DNA of 26,703 bases from an uncultured Prevotella sp. (GTDB lineage: Bacteria; Bacteroidota; Bacteroidia; Bacteroidales; Bacteroidaceae), in assembly GCA_900546575.1 (NCBI GenBank), contig URDM01000040.1, positions 1-26,703 on the forward strand, given 5' to 3'. The notes under the pieces were generated by a model. That model worked only from the letters and a program-made list of their open reading frames with translations, was not told where the DNA came from and made no database searches. Positions 7,379 to 14,723 of the stretch are shown here, piece by piece. The translations under genes were made by a program, and so were the position numbers. How positions within the stretch are numbered: the stretch's first letter is position 1; every line of letters begins with the position of its first letter.

Positions 7379-9280
7379 ATGGAAAAGAAAATACTACCCG
7401 TAATGGGAATGGCATGTGCAGCCTGTAGTGCCAATGTGGAGCGCAAACTCAAGTCGATGGACGGTGTGAAGTCGGTGGCGGTATCGCTGCCCGGTCGTAC
7501 CGCCATGGTAGAATACGACGAGCGTGTAGTAACGCCCGCAGATATGAAACGCGTCATTGACGGTGCCGGCTATCTGCTTATTATCGATGACGAAACGCGT
7601 GTCGACGCATTGGAACGCAATGCCTACCGACAGCTGAAGCGACGTATGATACTGTCGTGGCTGTTGGCGCTTCTCACCATGTCGGTGTCGATGGGGTGGG
7701 TTAGTGTAGGTTCGAACGATGCTGCCAACCAGGTGCTTCTCATCATTGCTTTATTAAATATGGTGTATTGCGGACGCCAGTTCTACGCCAATGCTTGGCG
7801 TCAGCTCGTACATCGTTCGGCAAATATGGACACGCTTGTGGCGCTGTCAACCCTCATCTCGTTCGGTTTCAGCGTGTTTAATACTTTTGGGGGCGAACAG
7901 TTTTGGGGTTCGCGTGGCATAACGTGGCACACCTATTATGATGCGTCGGTGATGATTGTCACCTTCGTGCTTACGGGCCGCTGTCTTGAGCAGCGTGCCA
8001 AGCGGTCTACAGCTTCTGCCATACGTTCGCTCATGGGACTTGTGCCCAAGCTGGCACACGTGGTAGTAGATGACGAAGTACACGATGTGCCGCTTTCTAC
8101 TGTTGCCACACGCGACATTGTCGAGGTGCGACCGGGAGAGAAGATACCCGTCGACGGAACAGTAAGCACAGGTGAGGGTTATGTCGACGAATCGATGATA
8201 ACGGGCGAACCGGTGCCTGTGCGCAAGCAGTCGGGCAGTCGTCTTTTGGCTGGCACGATAGTAAGCGAAGGCACTTTGCGCTTCCGGGCTGAGCAGGTAG
8301 GCCAGCAGACGGTGCTTGCAGGAATAATACGTATGGTGCAGGAGGCGCAAGGCTCGAAGGCTCCCGTGCAGCGTTTTGTCGATCGTGCAGCCCTTGTCTT
8401 TGTGCCTTGTGTGCTTGGCGTTTCGATGCTTACCTTCGTGCTGTGGCTTGCCATAGGCGGAGCGGCAGTACTGCCCCAAGCCGTTCTGTCTGCCGTGTCG
8501 GTATTGGTCATAGCCTGTCCGTGTGCCATGGGACTCGCTACACCTACAGCCCTGATGGTTGGCATAGGCAAGGCGGCTCAAAAGGGAATTCTGGTGAAGG
8601 ACGCTACAGCCGTAGAGCAGCTCTGCCGTGTCGACGCACTCGTCATTGACAAGACCGGAACGCTCACAATACCTAATAAGGATGTGAATTTCAAGTCTGC
8701 TGAGAATATTGCACTTGAGAATCGCGAGCAGCTGAAGCCCCATGCTGCCGAGGCAATAGCCATGCTTAAGGCACGTGGCATAGAGGTATGGATGATGAGT
8801 GGCGACAAGGAGGAGGCTGTTGCCTATTGGGCTAAGAAGGCAGGTATAGAGCATTGGCAGAGCCAGTGCCTGCCGCAGAATAAGGAGAATATAGTGCGTC
8901 GTCTGCAAGGCGAGGGTCGTCGTGTGGCAATGGTTGGCGACGGCATCAACGACTCGCAGGCTCTTGCCCTTGCCGATGTGAGCATTGCCATGGGCCGTGG
9001 CACCGACGTGGCAATGGACGTTGCACAAGTGACGCTTATGGGCGACGACCTGCGTCGCATAGCCGATGCCTGTCAGTTGTCGCACCATACGGTAGGCATG
9101 ATACGACAGAATCTTTTCTGGGCGTTCGTCTACAACATTGTCTGCATACCACTGGCTGCAGGACTTCCGCATATCTTCGGTGTTGATTTCCAGATAACGC
9201 CAATGTGGGCAAGTGCACTTATGGCTATGTCGAGCGTAAGTGTTGTGATGAATAGTCTAAGGTTGAAGTACAAAAAATAG
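7379..9280 (+). CDS. copA: Cu(+)-type P1B ATPase with apparently missing nucleotide-binding domain
   Basis: This 633-residue inner-membrane metal exporter has one N-terminal HMA metal-binding domain (GMACAAC, Cys13 and Cys16) and eight expected membrane helices. It has the actuator motif TGEP (275-278), the ion-site CPC (380-382), the phosphorylated Asp424 in DKTGTLT, SGDK (474-477) and GDGIND (520-525). The last helices carry YN and M..SS, which together with CPC mark the Cu(I)-transporting group. Only 44 residues separate DKTGTLT from GDK, against roughly 130 in E. coli CopA, and no SEHP-type motif is present; the ATP-binding N-domain is thus absent or minimal, with the frame intact. ATG 7379 is chosen because MEKKILPVMGM begins the HMA domain; the longer frame from 6968 runs antisense through the helicase gene. 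Confidence 0.88.
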   Translation: MEKKILPVMGMACAACSANVERKLKSMDGVKSVAVSLPGRTAMVEYDERVVTPADMKRVIDGAGYLLIIDDETRVDALERNAYRQLKRRMILSWLLALLTMSVSMGWVSVGSNDAANQVLLIIALLNMVYCGRQFYANAWRQLVHRSANMDTLVALSTLISFGFSVFNTFGGEQFWGSRGITWHTYYDASVMIVTFVLTGRCLEQRAKRSTASAIRSLMGLVPKLAHVVVDDEVHDVPLSTVATRDIVEVRPGEKIPVDGTVSTGEGYVDESMITGEPVPVRKQSGSRLLAGTIVSEGTLRFRAEQVGQQTVLAGIIRMVQEAQGSKAPVQRFVDRAALVFVPCVLGVSMLTFVLWLAIGGAAVLPQAVLSAVSVLVIACPCAMGLATPTALMVGIGKAAQKGILVKDATAVEQLCRVDALVIDKTGTLTIPNKDVNFKSAENIALENREQLKPHAAEAIAMLKARGIEVWMMSGDKEEAVAYWAKKAGIEHWQSQCLPQNKENIVRRLQGEGRRVAMVGDGINDSQALALADVSIAMGRGTDVAMDVAQVTLMGDDLRRIADACQLSHHTVGMIRQNLFWAFVYNIVCIPLAAGLPHIFGVDFQITPMWASALMAMSSVSVVMNSLRLKYKK

Positions 9281-9344
9281 GATAGAGTAGTGCTCTACAG
9301 ATAGACTGTACGAAATAATAGTACACTAACTTATATACACAATA

Positions 9345-9396
9345 AATTATGGGCTGGTAGATTGCGACCTTTTCCGCAATCTGCCAGCCCATAATT
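9345..9396. terminator. long perfect hairpin between convergent genes
   Basis: The arms 9345-9366 and 9375-9396 are complementary over 22 bases with one T/C difference (a U-G pair in the + strand RNA) and an 8-base loop. It lies between the copA stop (9280) and the BspA-like gene stop (9412), so it is probably a shared bidirectional terminator. No long T-run follows on either side. Confidence 0.65.
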
Positions 9397-9411
9397 ATAT
9401 AAGCCTAATGA

Positions 9412-11028
9412 TTATTTCACCAACTCTTTCTTGACCATGCCGTTGCTATATTTCACAACATTGACACCCTTAGTAGGAGTAGTTAGTCTTTTACCATTTA
9501 CGGTATATCGTGAAACCTCCTTTAGATTAGTAGATGTCATTGGGTTATTGATACCCGTAGCGTCAAGTTCCACTATGTTCTTAAAATAGCCGAAGTCCGA
9601 CTGGCGATACATATCTATAGTGCCTTTAGGAACATAAAGTATGCAATTATCAGCATCGCAATTCTCAAACACCGTATATCCCATTGTTGGCAGTTGTTCT
9701 GCATACACGTAAACAGAAGCCAAACCCTTACAACCAGAGAAGCAAGAAGACCCTAACGAGTTTATACTTTCGGGCAAATTAATACTTTTCAAGCTACTGC
9801 AACCAAGGAAACACCAATCCCCTAACGAGGTTATACCAGAGGGCAAAGAGACTTCTATCAAGCTACTGCAATCTTTGAAGCAAGAATAATCTAACGAGGT
9901 TATACCAGAGGGCAAAGAAATAGTTTTCAAGCTACTGCAACCTTCGAAGCATTCACCCCCTAACGAGGTTAACCTTTCGGGCAAAGAGATTTTTGTCAAG
10001 CTACTGCAATCACGGAAACACCAATCCCCTAACGAGGTTATACCAGAGGGCAAATCAATACTTGTCAAGCTACTGCAAAAATAGAAACAAGATTCTCCTA
10101 ACGAGGTTATACCATCGGGCAACTTGATACTTTTCAAGCCCTCACAACCAGCGAAGCATTCAACCCCTAACGAGGTTATACCGGAAGGCAAATCTACACT
10201 TTGCAAGTTTTCACAGTTGTTGAAACAACGTCCCTCTATCGAGGTTATACCATCGGGCAGCTTGATACTTTTCAAGCCCTCACAATCAGCGAAACAACCA
10301 AACCCTAACGCATTAATTTTATATACAACATTATCATAAGTAATATTAGCAGGTATATCAATATCACCAGAGTAACTGTGGTTATTGGCAATTACTTTAG
10401 CTGTTTTCTGATTTGCATCCAAACTATACTTTATACCATCAACAACCGTAGTCATTTCTTTTTGTACAAAATCACTACCGTTTCCTTCCTTTAGCAGAGC
10501 GATATCAAAAGTAACATGAAAATAAGGATCATCTTCATCTGGATAAGTCCACCAGTAGAAGCTATCACCATAACCTATGAGTCCAGAACCATCAATATCA
10601 TTCCAAAAGCACACCCCACCATTCTTAGAATCCCATGTAAGCTTTACTTTTACAGCAGAGCTTTTATTTGCGGTACATTTCATCCCTTCATCAAGTGAAG
10701 ACCCTTGATATGCCCAATAACATCCATTGTTGTTTTTGACATAGCAAGAACCGTCGCCTGTATCTTCCAAAGTCCACTCATCGCCAGAAACTACATTTTT
10801 ATAAGTATCCAACGGCTGTCCATCACCACTACATGCCAAAGCATAATCCTTATCATCATAATGGTCCTGATATCGTTCTTTCGGATAGATTTTAATCACA
10901 CAACCAGCCTTCAACTGATTGGCACTCGTCACTTTTGTCTGAGCAGACATCGTAATGGTGTTGCAAATCAAGACAAAGACTGCAACCAACCATTTGTAAA
11001 AACACGTTTTCCGTTTCATATTAAACAT
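9412..11028 (-). CDS. BspA-like leucine-rich repeat surface protein with T9SS-like tail
   Basis: This 538-residue protein begins with a signal peptide (KRKTCFYKWLVAVFVLICN, likely cleaved after TMSAQ near residue 30). Residues 30-215 form an unassigned Cys/Trp-rich domain (DEWTLEDTGDGSCYVKN and similar), perhaps beta-trefoil-like. From about 235 to 445 there are eight to nine LRR_5/BspA repeats of 23 residues (pattern ITSLG..CF..CSSL..I.LP.G). The end, with YTVNGKRL, then TKGVNVVKY and VKKELVK, resembles the beta-sandwich tail of type IX secretion substrates. Family members are cell-surface adhesins, including BspA of Tannerella forsythia. ATG 11019 is an alternative start. The repeats are nearly identical in DNA (69-base period), which favours copy-number change. 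The gene is more AT-rich than its neighbours. Confidence 0.85.
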   Translation of the reverse strand: MFNMKRKTCFYKWLVAVFVLICNTITMSAQTKVTSANQLKAGCVIKIYPKERYQDHYDDKDYALACSGDGQPLDTYKNVVSGDEWTLEDTGDGSCYVKNNNGCYWAYQGSSLDEGMKCTANKSSAVKVKLTWDSKNGGVCFWNDIDGSGLIGYGDSFYWWTYPDEDDPYFHVTFDIALLKEGNGSDFVQKEMTTVVDGIKYSLDANQKTAKVIANNHSYSGDIDIPANITYDNVVYKINALGFGCFADCEGLKSIKLPDGITSIEGRCFNNCENLQSVDLPSGITSLGVECFAGCEGLKSIKLPDGITSLGESCFYFCSSLTSIDLPSGITSLGDWCFRDCSSLTKISLPERLTSLGGECFEGCSSLKTISLPSGITSLDYSCFKDCSSLIEVSLPSGITSLGDWCFLGCSSLKSINLPESINSLGSSCFSGCKGLASVYVYAEQLPTMGYTVFENCDADNCILYVPKGTIDMYRQSDFGYFKNIVELDATGINNPMTSTNLKEVSRYTVNGKRLTTPTKGVNVVKYSNGMVKKELVK

Positions 11029-11052
11029 AAATAAAAAAAACTATAATATTGA

Positions 11053-11318
11053 TTATATAATATCTGAAGCAGGACACTTCCCTATACGACACGACGCCCC
11101 GTCCCAATCAGTCCACATCGCTTCCGCAGGAAGCTCTTCAGGACCAATTGGGTTATTGGCTATACAAATAAGATGAGAGGATAAATCTTTTAAATCACTT
11201 AATATCGAGCGGAGCAAAATTACCCCCCCCCACGATTAATAATCTGCAACAAAGTGGCGGGCACTTTGTTCTCCTTTTGGCAGTAAAGCCCCAAAACGGA
11301 TAAATCTTCTATGTCCAT
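11053..11318 (-). pseudogene. small ORF interrupted at a G9 tract (possible slippage site or remnant)
   Basis: On the minus strand an ATG at 11318 opens a 32-codon frame (MDIEDLSVLGLYCQ...) that meets TAA (11222-11220) directly after nine G (11231-11223). The -1 frame entered at that tract is open for 56 more codons to TAA at 11055-11053 and reads like protein (ICIANNPIGPEELPAEAMW, then CRIGKCPASDII). One extra G or ribosomal slippage would give an 88-residue product. The stop lies 24 bases before the BspA-like ATG, so it may be a leader ORF of that gene. I do not recognise the protein; a decayed remnant is equally possible. Confidence 0.35.
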
Positions 11319-11344
11319 AGTTTGACTTATTAACTTTCTGCCGA

Positions 11345-11352
11345 CAAAGGTA
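11345..11352 (-). promoter_or_regulatory. candidate -7 element upstream of the small ORF and BspA-like gene
   Basis: TACCTTTG on the minus strand matches TAnnTTTG and lies 26 bases before the ATG at 11318. No TTTG is present at the -33 position. If used, the transcript would cross the G9 tract and reach the BspA-like gene. Confidence 0.45.
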
Positions 11353-11404
11353 CAAAAAAGAAATGATAATTCTGTCTTTTTTAGATGAAAAACATATCTT
11401 TTCA

Positions 11405-11521
11405 AAAGGAGTCCTTTTACCCTTCAAAACGAGCCCTTTTGCCCTTCAAAACGAGTCCTTTTGCAAGCCAAAACGAGTCCTTTTGCCCTTCAAAACGAGT
11501 CCTTTTGAACCGCAAAAGGAT
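11405..11521. repeat. array of 17-bp palindromes at exact 22-bp spacing
   Basis: Units begin at 11405, 11427, 11449, 11471 and 11493, with a half unit at 11515. The consensus CAAAACGAGTCCTTTTG is a near-perfect palindrome (only the C/C pair flanking GAGTC mismatches). Units are separated by five bases, usually CCCTT. The first unit varies (CAAAAGGAGTCCTTTTA). It lies between the outer-membrane protein gene's end (11598) and the candidate promoter at 11345. Nothing else coding is seen in 11353-11597. Confidence 0.8.
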
Positions 11522-11597
11522 AACTATTCAAAACGTGATGTTTTTTGCTGCCGAGACGACTGGTCTCAGTTCTTTCAGAATATTGAACTGCCGTTGT

Positions 11598-12431
11598 TTA
11601 ACGGCTCGGTATCCAGCGGTTCTCTACCGACACTTCAATACTCAGATTATTGTTGAAGTTGTAGCGAACGGTTGCACCGATGCGGTCGCCGAAGTTGCAG
11701 ATGTCGTAAGGCGAATATGAGGGCATTCCGTAGAAGTTGCGACTGAAGCCTCCTAATGTTCCGTAGCCGGCAGGACCGTAGCCGTAGTAGCCTCCGTATG
11801 GACTGAAGCGCAGACGGTTGGAGATGTTGTTGGTTATTGTCTTCTGTCCGTAGACGTAAGCCTCCCAATGCTCGTTGAATCGATAGCCCATTACGGCTTG
11901 CACTCCTGCGTCGCGCCAGTTGTCGCCAGCAAAGTTGACATTGTTGAGATAACCGCCCACGGCTATCGACAACTTGTCGTTGACAGGCATGGCGTACATC
12001 AATGCTATGTCCTGCTGAAAGCCTGCTCCATGATGGGCACCTTTGCCAAACTGTGCAAACACCGAGGCTCCTAACTGCACGTTGAGTCCACGATGAAGAG
12101 CCCAACTATTCCATCCGCTGAAGCACATAGGATAGCGTGCTATGGCTTCGGGCTGACCATAACGATTGATGCGCGGCAGATGGAGCGAGTCCTGATGAAT
12201 ATCGTTAGAGATAGGGGCTGACTGTTCGGCTACTTCTGCTTCACGCCATTGGCGCGAGTGTCCGCCATAGCGTGTGGGCATAATGCGCTGTAGGGCAGAG
12301 TCGTCAAACTTGGCGGATGGGGTAGTGCTGCCGGTGTTGACTTCCTGGGCTGCCGATGTTGAGACCATAGTCAATAGGATGACTATGACGGCAAGCGCTC
12401 TATTGATTTTTATGGTGCGTGATATTGTCAT
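11598..12431 (-). CDS. probable secreted or outer-membrane beta-barrel protein, unknown function
   Basis: This 277-residue protein has an N-terminal signal peptide (INRALAVIVILLTMVSTSAAQ, cleaved near residue 29), then a polar linker of about 70 residues. From about residue 110, alternating amphipathic strands resemble a small beta-barrel: LNVQLGASVFAQFG, KLSIAVGGYLNNVNF, AGVQAVMGYRF, WEAYVYGQKTI, RIGATVRYNF and NLSIEVSVENRW. A Gly/Tyr-rich loop (YGGYYGYGPAGYGTLGG) interrupts it. The aromatic Trp near the end is common in barrel terminal strands. I do not recognise the family. It is divergent from the TPR gene, with a -7 element at 12463-12470. Confidence 0.7.
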   Translation of the reverse strand: MTISRTIKINRALAVIVILLTMVSTSAAQEVNTGSTTPSAKFDDSALQRIMPTRYGGHSRQWREAEVAEQSAPISNDIHQDSLHLPRINRYGQPEAIARYPMCFSGWNSWALHRGLNVQLGASVFAQFGKGAHHGAGFQQDIALMYAMPVNDKLSIAVGGYLNNVNFAGDNWRDAGVQAVMGYRFNEHWEAYVYGQKTITNNISNRLRFSPYGGYYGYGPAGYGTLGGFSRNFYGMPSYSPYDICNFGDRIGATVRYNFNNNLSIEVSVENRWIPSR

Positions 12432-12462
12432 TGTTGTATCTTGCTTTATTCTTTGTTTGCCA

Positions 12463-12470
12463 CAAATTTA
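12463..12470 (-). promoter_or_regulatory. -7 element for the outer-membrane protein gene
   Basis: TAAATTTG on the minus strand, 31 bases before the ATG at 12431. No clear -33 element is visible. Confidence 0.4.
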
Positions 12471-12532
12471 CGTATAAAGCGTGTAAAATATTGGCGTTTT
12501 CATACACTTTAACGATATTTTCCTTAATATTA

Positions 12533-12564
12533 TTGAGAGTTATCCGTGATAAATATTACCTTTG
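12533..12564 (+). promoter_or_regulatory. promoter of the TPR protein gene
   Basis: TTG at 12533-12535, a 21-base spacer and TACCTTTG at 12557-12564. The leader to the ATG at 12608 would be about 35-40 bases. Confidence 0.55.
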
Positions 12565-12607
12565 AGGGCACATATTGTAAACCTAATAATAATATCCACT
12601 AACGACA

Positions 12608-13480
12608 ATGAATATATTCAAAGCTTTATTCGGCAGCAAGAGTAAGCCGGCAGAAGAGGTAAAGAAGGACGTGACACGTGATTTCAACGTGCTGAAGTAT
12701 GACGGCGTGCGAGCTTTGCGCGAACGCCAGTTCGACTATGCCGTACAGTGTCTTGTGCGGGCTATTGAAATGAACGGTGCCGATTTGGAGTGTCGCGACT
12801 ATCTGTCGCAGGCTTATATCGCCACCGACAATCTGTCGCAGGCTTACGAACAGTTGCAGAAGATGGCTGAAGAGTGTCCTGATAATATAGCAGTTTTATT
12901 GCGCATGGCTGATGTGGCGTATATGATGGAGAATTATACGGCTATGGCCGATGTGTGCGAGAAGGCTATGATGCTCGACGGCGACAACGTACAGGTGTAT
13001 TTCTACTATGCCAAAGCGTGCTGCGGTCATGGCGACCTGACCAATGCTGTGGTGATGCTGAGCAAGGCATTGTTGCTGAATGCTGATTTTGATGCAGCCC
13101 GATTGCTGCGTGGCGAATTGTTGCTTGAGAGTGGTGACGTTGAAGAAGCAGCCGAGGATGCTGACACCTTGTGTGCACGCCTTGAGGGCAATGAGGACGT
13201 GCTGCTGCTCAAGGCACGTGTAGAGAAAGCCAAGGGATGTATGGCGGAAGCAGAAATTGCCTATGGTAAGGTGATTGATGCAAATCCGTTCTCAATCGAT
13301 GCTTATAGAGAGCGTAGCGAAGTGCGCAAGGCGTTGGGCGACGAAGAAGGTGCCAATGCTGATGAGGCTGCTGCCAATGAGATGCAGCAGGAGCCCCCGC
13401 AGCCTAACGAAGGCATTGAGCAGAATATAAAGAAGAAAATGCAGCAAATGGACCCGTATGAGGTTTTTAATAATGAGTAA
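12608..13480 (+). CDS. tetratricopeptide repeat protein
   Basis: This 290-residue, probably cytoplasmic protein has no convincing signal peptide (MNIFKALFGSKSKPAEEV). At least five TPR-like helix pairs run from about residue 30 to 255. Typical pieces are FDYAVQCLVRAIEMNG, LSQAYEQLQKMAEECPDN, YTAMADVCEKAMMLDGDN, LTNAVVMLSKALLLNADF and MAEAEIAYGKVIDANP. The C-terminus is a polar Gln/Glu-rich tail (EPPQPNEGIEQNIKKKMQQ). TPRs bind other proteins; the partner is unknown. It is transcribed alone from the promoter at 12533-12564; a REP-like palindrome follows the stop. Confidence 0.85.
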   Translation: MNIFKALFGSKSKPAEEVKKDVTRDFNVLKYDGVRALRERQFDYAVQCLVRAIEMNGADLECRDYLSQAYIATDNLSQAYEQLQKMAEECPDNIAVLLRMADVAYMMENYTAMADVCEKAMMLDGDNVQVYFYYAKACCGHGDLTNAVVMLSKALLLNADFDAARLLRGELLLESGDVEEAAEDADTLCARLEGNEDVLLLKARVEKAKGCMAEAEIAYGKVIDANPFSIDAYRERSEVRKALGDEEGANADEAAANEMQQEPPQPNEGIEQNIKKKMQQMDPYEVFNNE

Positions 13481-13497
13481 AGCCCAAAGCCCCAGAA

Positions 13498-13540
13498 AGC
13501 CCCCCCCGGCCCCTCCCCCGTAGGGAGGGGAGCGGTATGC
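13498..13540 (+). repeat. REP-like GC-rich palindrome, copy 2
   Basis: The same element as at 484, with full arms CCCCTCCC and GGGAGGGG around CCGTA, ending AGCGGTATGC. It may also act as the 3' end hairpin of the TPR transcript. Confidence 0.8.
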
Positions 13541-13658
13541 TTGGCTGCTTGTCCTCTCGTACACTATATATATAATAAGGTGTAATCTTATATTATTTTC
13601 CGCTTTTTGTGGAATTGTAAGGAAAAGTTCATTTTTGTTGACATTTTATCGCTAAAAA

Positions 13659-13690
13659 TTTGTGTGTAACAAATAATTGTTTTACATTTG
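13659..13690 (+). promoter_or_regulatory. promoter of the phenylalanine/tyrosine operon
   Basis: TTTG at 13659-13662, a 20-base spacer and TACATTTG at 13683-13690. Transcription would begin near 13696, giving a leader of about 190 bases before pheA. Confidence 0.75.
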
Positions 13691-13715
13691 CACAAAACAA
13701 AAATAAAACCAAGTT

Positions 13716-13799
13716 ATGAATAACGTATTTGCATACATTTATCGATTTTACTTTTACTTTACAAGAAATTGTGAAGCGGTAAGTCGTGTGCAAATTTAG
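13716..13799 (+). CDS. Phe/Tyr-rich attenuator leader peptide (27 aa)
   Basis: ATG at 13716 and TAG at 13797 enclose 27 codons. Residues 5-15 read FAYIYRFYFYF, with four Phe and four Tyr codons in eleven. The ORF lies about 20 bases after the predicted transcription start and before an intrinsic terminator that precedes pheA. This is the design of a ribosome-stalling leader such as E. coli pheL: shortage of charged tRNA-Phe or tRNA-Tyr should stall the ribosome here. The segment 13770-13779, a little downstream of the aromatic run, is the antiterminator arm. The gene is too short for usual ORF calling. Confidence 0.85.
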   Translation: MNNVFAYIYRFYFYFTRNCEAVSRVQI

Positions 13800-13873
13800 A
13801 CTTAGGTTAGAGTGTATAAATAATAAACAATATACGAACCCCGCTTCACATAAACGTGAAAGCGGGGTTTTTT
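13770..13873 (+). promoter_or_regulatory. transcription attenuator: antiterminator/terminator switch before pheA
   Basis: Terminator: 13837-13849 (AACCCCGCTTCAC) pairs with 13856-13869 with one bulged A and a six-base loop, followed by six T (13868-13873). Antiterminator: TGTGAAGCGG at 13770-13779 is perfectly complementary to CCGCTTCACA at 13841-13850, the left arm of the terminator, so the two structures exclude each other. The antiterminator arm lies inside the leader ORF. A ribosome stalled on the Phe/Tyr codons should leave it free, while a translating ribosome should mask it and let the terminator form. Confidence 0.85.
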
Positions 13874-13884
13874 AATTTAATACA

Positions 13885-14715
13885 ATGAAGAGAATAGCTA
13901 TACAGGGCTTCCACGGCTCTTTTCACGACATCGCCGCCCATCAGTACTTCAAAGGCGAGCAGATACAGCTTATTTGCTGTGCCACCTTCGAGCAGGTGTA
14001 CGAGAATATGCGACGCGACCCTACCGTGATAGGCATGACGGCGATAGAGAATACTATAGCAGGAAGTTTGCTGCACAACTATCAGTTGCTGCGCGATTCG
14101 GGTGCTACTGTGGTGGGCGAGCATAAGCTTCACATCGAGCATTGCATCTGCTGTCTGCCCGACGACGACTGGTCTACGGTTACTGAGGTGCACTCGCATC
14201 CGGTGGCGCTGGCACAATGCAACGCTTTCCTTGCCAATCATCCCGACATAAAGGCGGTTGAGGCAGAGGACACGGCGGGTTCGGCAGAGTACATAGCCAA
14301 ATACAAGTGCAAGGGATGGGCTGCCATCTGCAACGCTTCGGCTGCAAAACTCTACGGACTGAAGGTGCTGCAAGACCAGATACAGGACAACAAGCATAAC
14401 TACACAAGGTTTCTGGTGGTAGCCAATCCCAACAAGGCCGACTTCCTTCGTCCGCTTGAAAAAGCCAACAAGTCGAGCATCGTATTTCATGTGGCTCACG
14501 AGGAAGGCTCGCTGTCGAAGGTGCTGACAATTCTCTCGTTCTATGGCATCAACCTTACGAAGATACAGTCGCTGCCAGTCATCGGTTGTGAATGGGAATA
14601 TCTGTTCTACGTCGACCTGACGTTCGACAATCTGACACGCTATCGTCAGAGCATCGATGCAATAATTCCGCTGACACGATCGCTCAGGATACTGGGAGAA
14701 TACGAAGCGTGCTAA
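13885..14715 (+). CDS. pheA: prephenate dehydratase with C-terminal ACT domain
   Basis: This 276-residue cytoplasmic enzyme converts prephenate to phenylpyruvate, the committed step to phenylalanine. The catalytic part (residues 1-185) has the family features: IAIQGFHGSFHDIAA at the start, MTAIENTIAGSLLHNYQLL and the NYTRFLV motif (Thr174-Arg175-Phe176). An ACT domain from about residue 195 (SSIVFHVAHEEGSLSKVL, then IQSLPVIGCEWEYLFYVD) is the usual site of Phe feedback inhibition. There is no chorismate mutase part; that activity is fused to the DAHP synthase two genes downstream. The start is fixed by the terminator ending 11 bases before it. It is the first structural gene after the attenuator. 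Confidence 0.93.
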   Translation: MKRIAIQGFHGSFHDIAAHQYFKGEQIQLICCATFEQVYENMRRDPTVIGMTAIENTIAGSLLHNYQLLRDSGATVVGEHKLHIEHCICCLPDDDWSTVTEVHSHPVALAQCNAFLANHPDIKAVEAEDTAGSAEYIAKYKCKGWAAICNASAAKLYGLKVLQDQIQDNKHNYTRFLVVANPNKADFLRPLEKANKSSIVFHVAHEEGSLSKVLTILSFYGINLTKIQSLPVIGCEWEYLFYVDLTFDNLTRYRQSIDAIIPLTRSLRILGEYEAC

Positions 14716-14723
14716 GCACGCAA

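Noticed and set aside
7847..9172. 441-codon open frame on the minus strand
   Set aside because: It is antisense to copA, which has all P-type ATPase motifs; the His/Tyr/Cys-rich product is typical of a shadow frame.
11405..11521. Possible CRISPR array
   Set aside because: The repeats are 17 bp with 5-bp, mostly identical spacers, and no cas genes are nearby.
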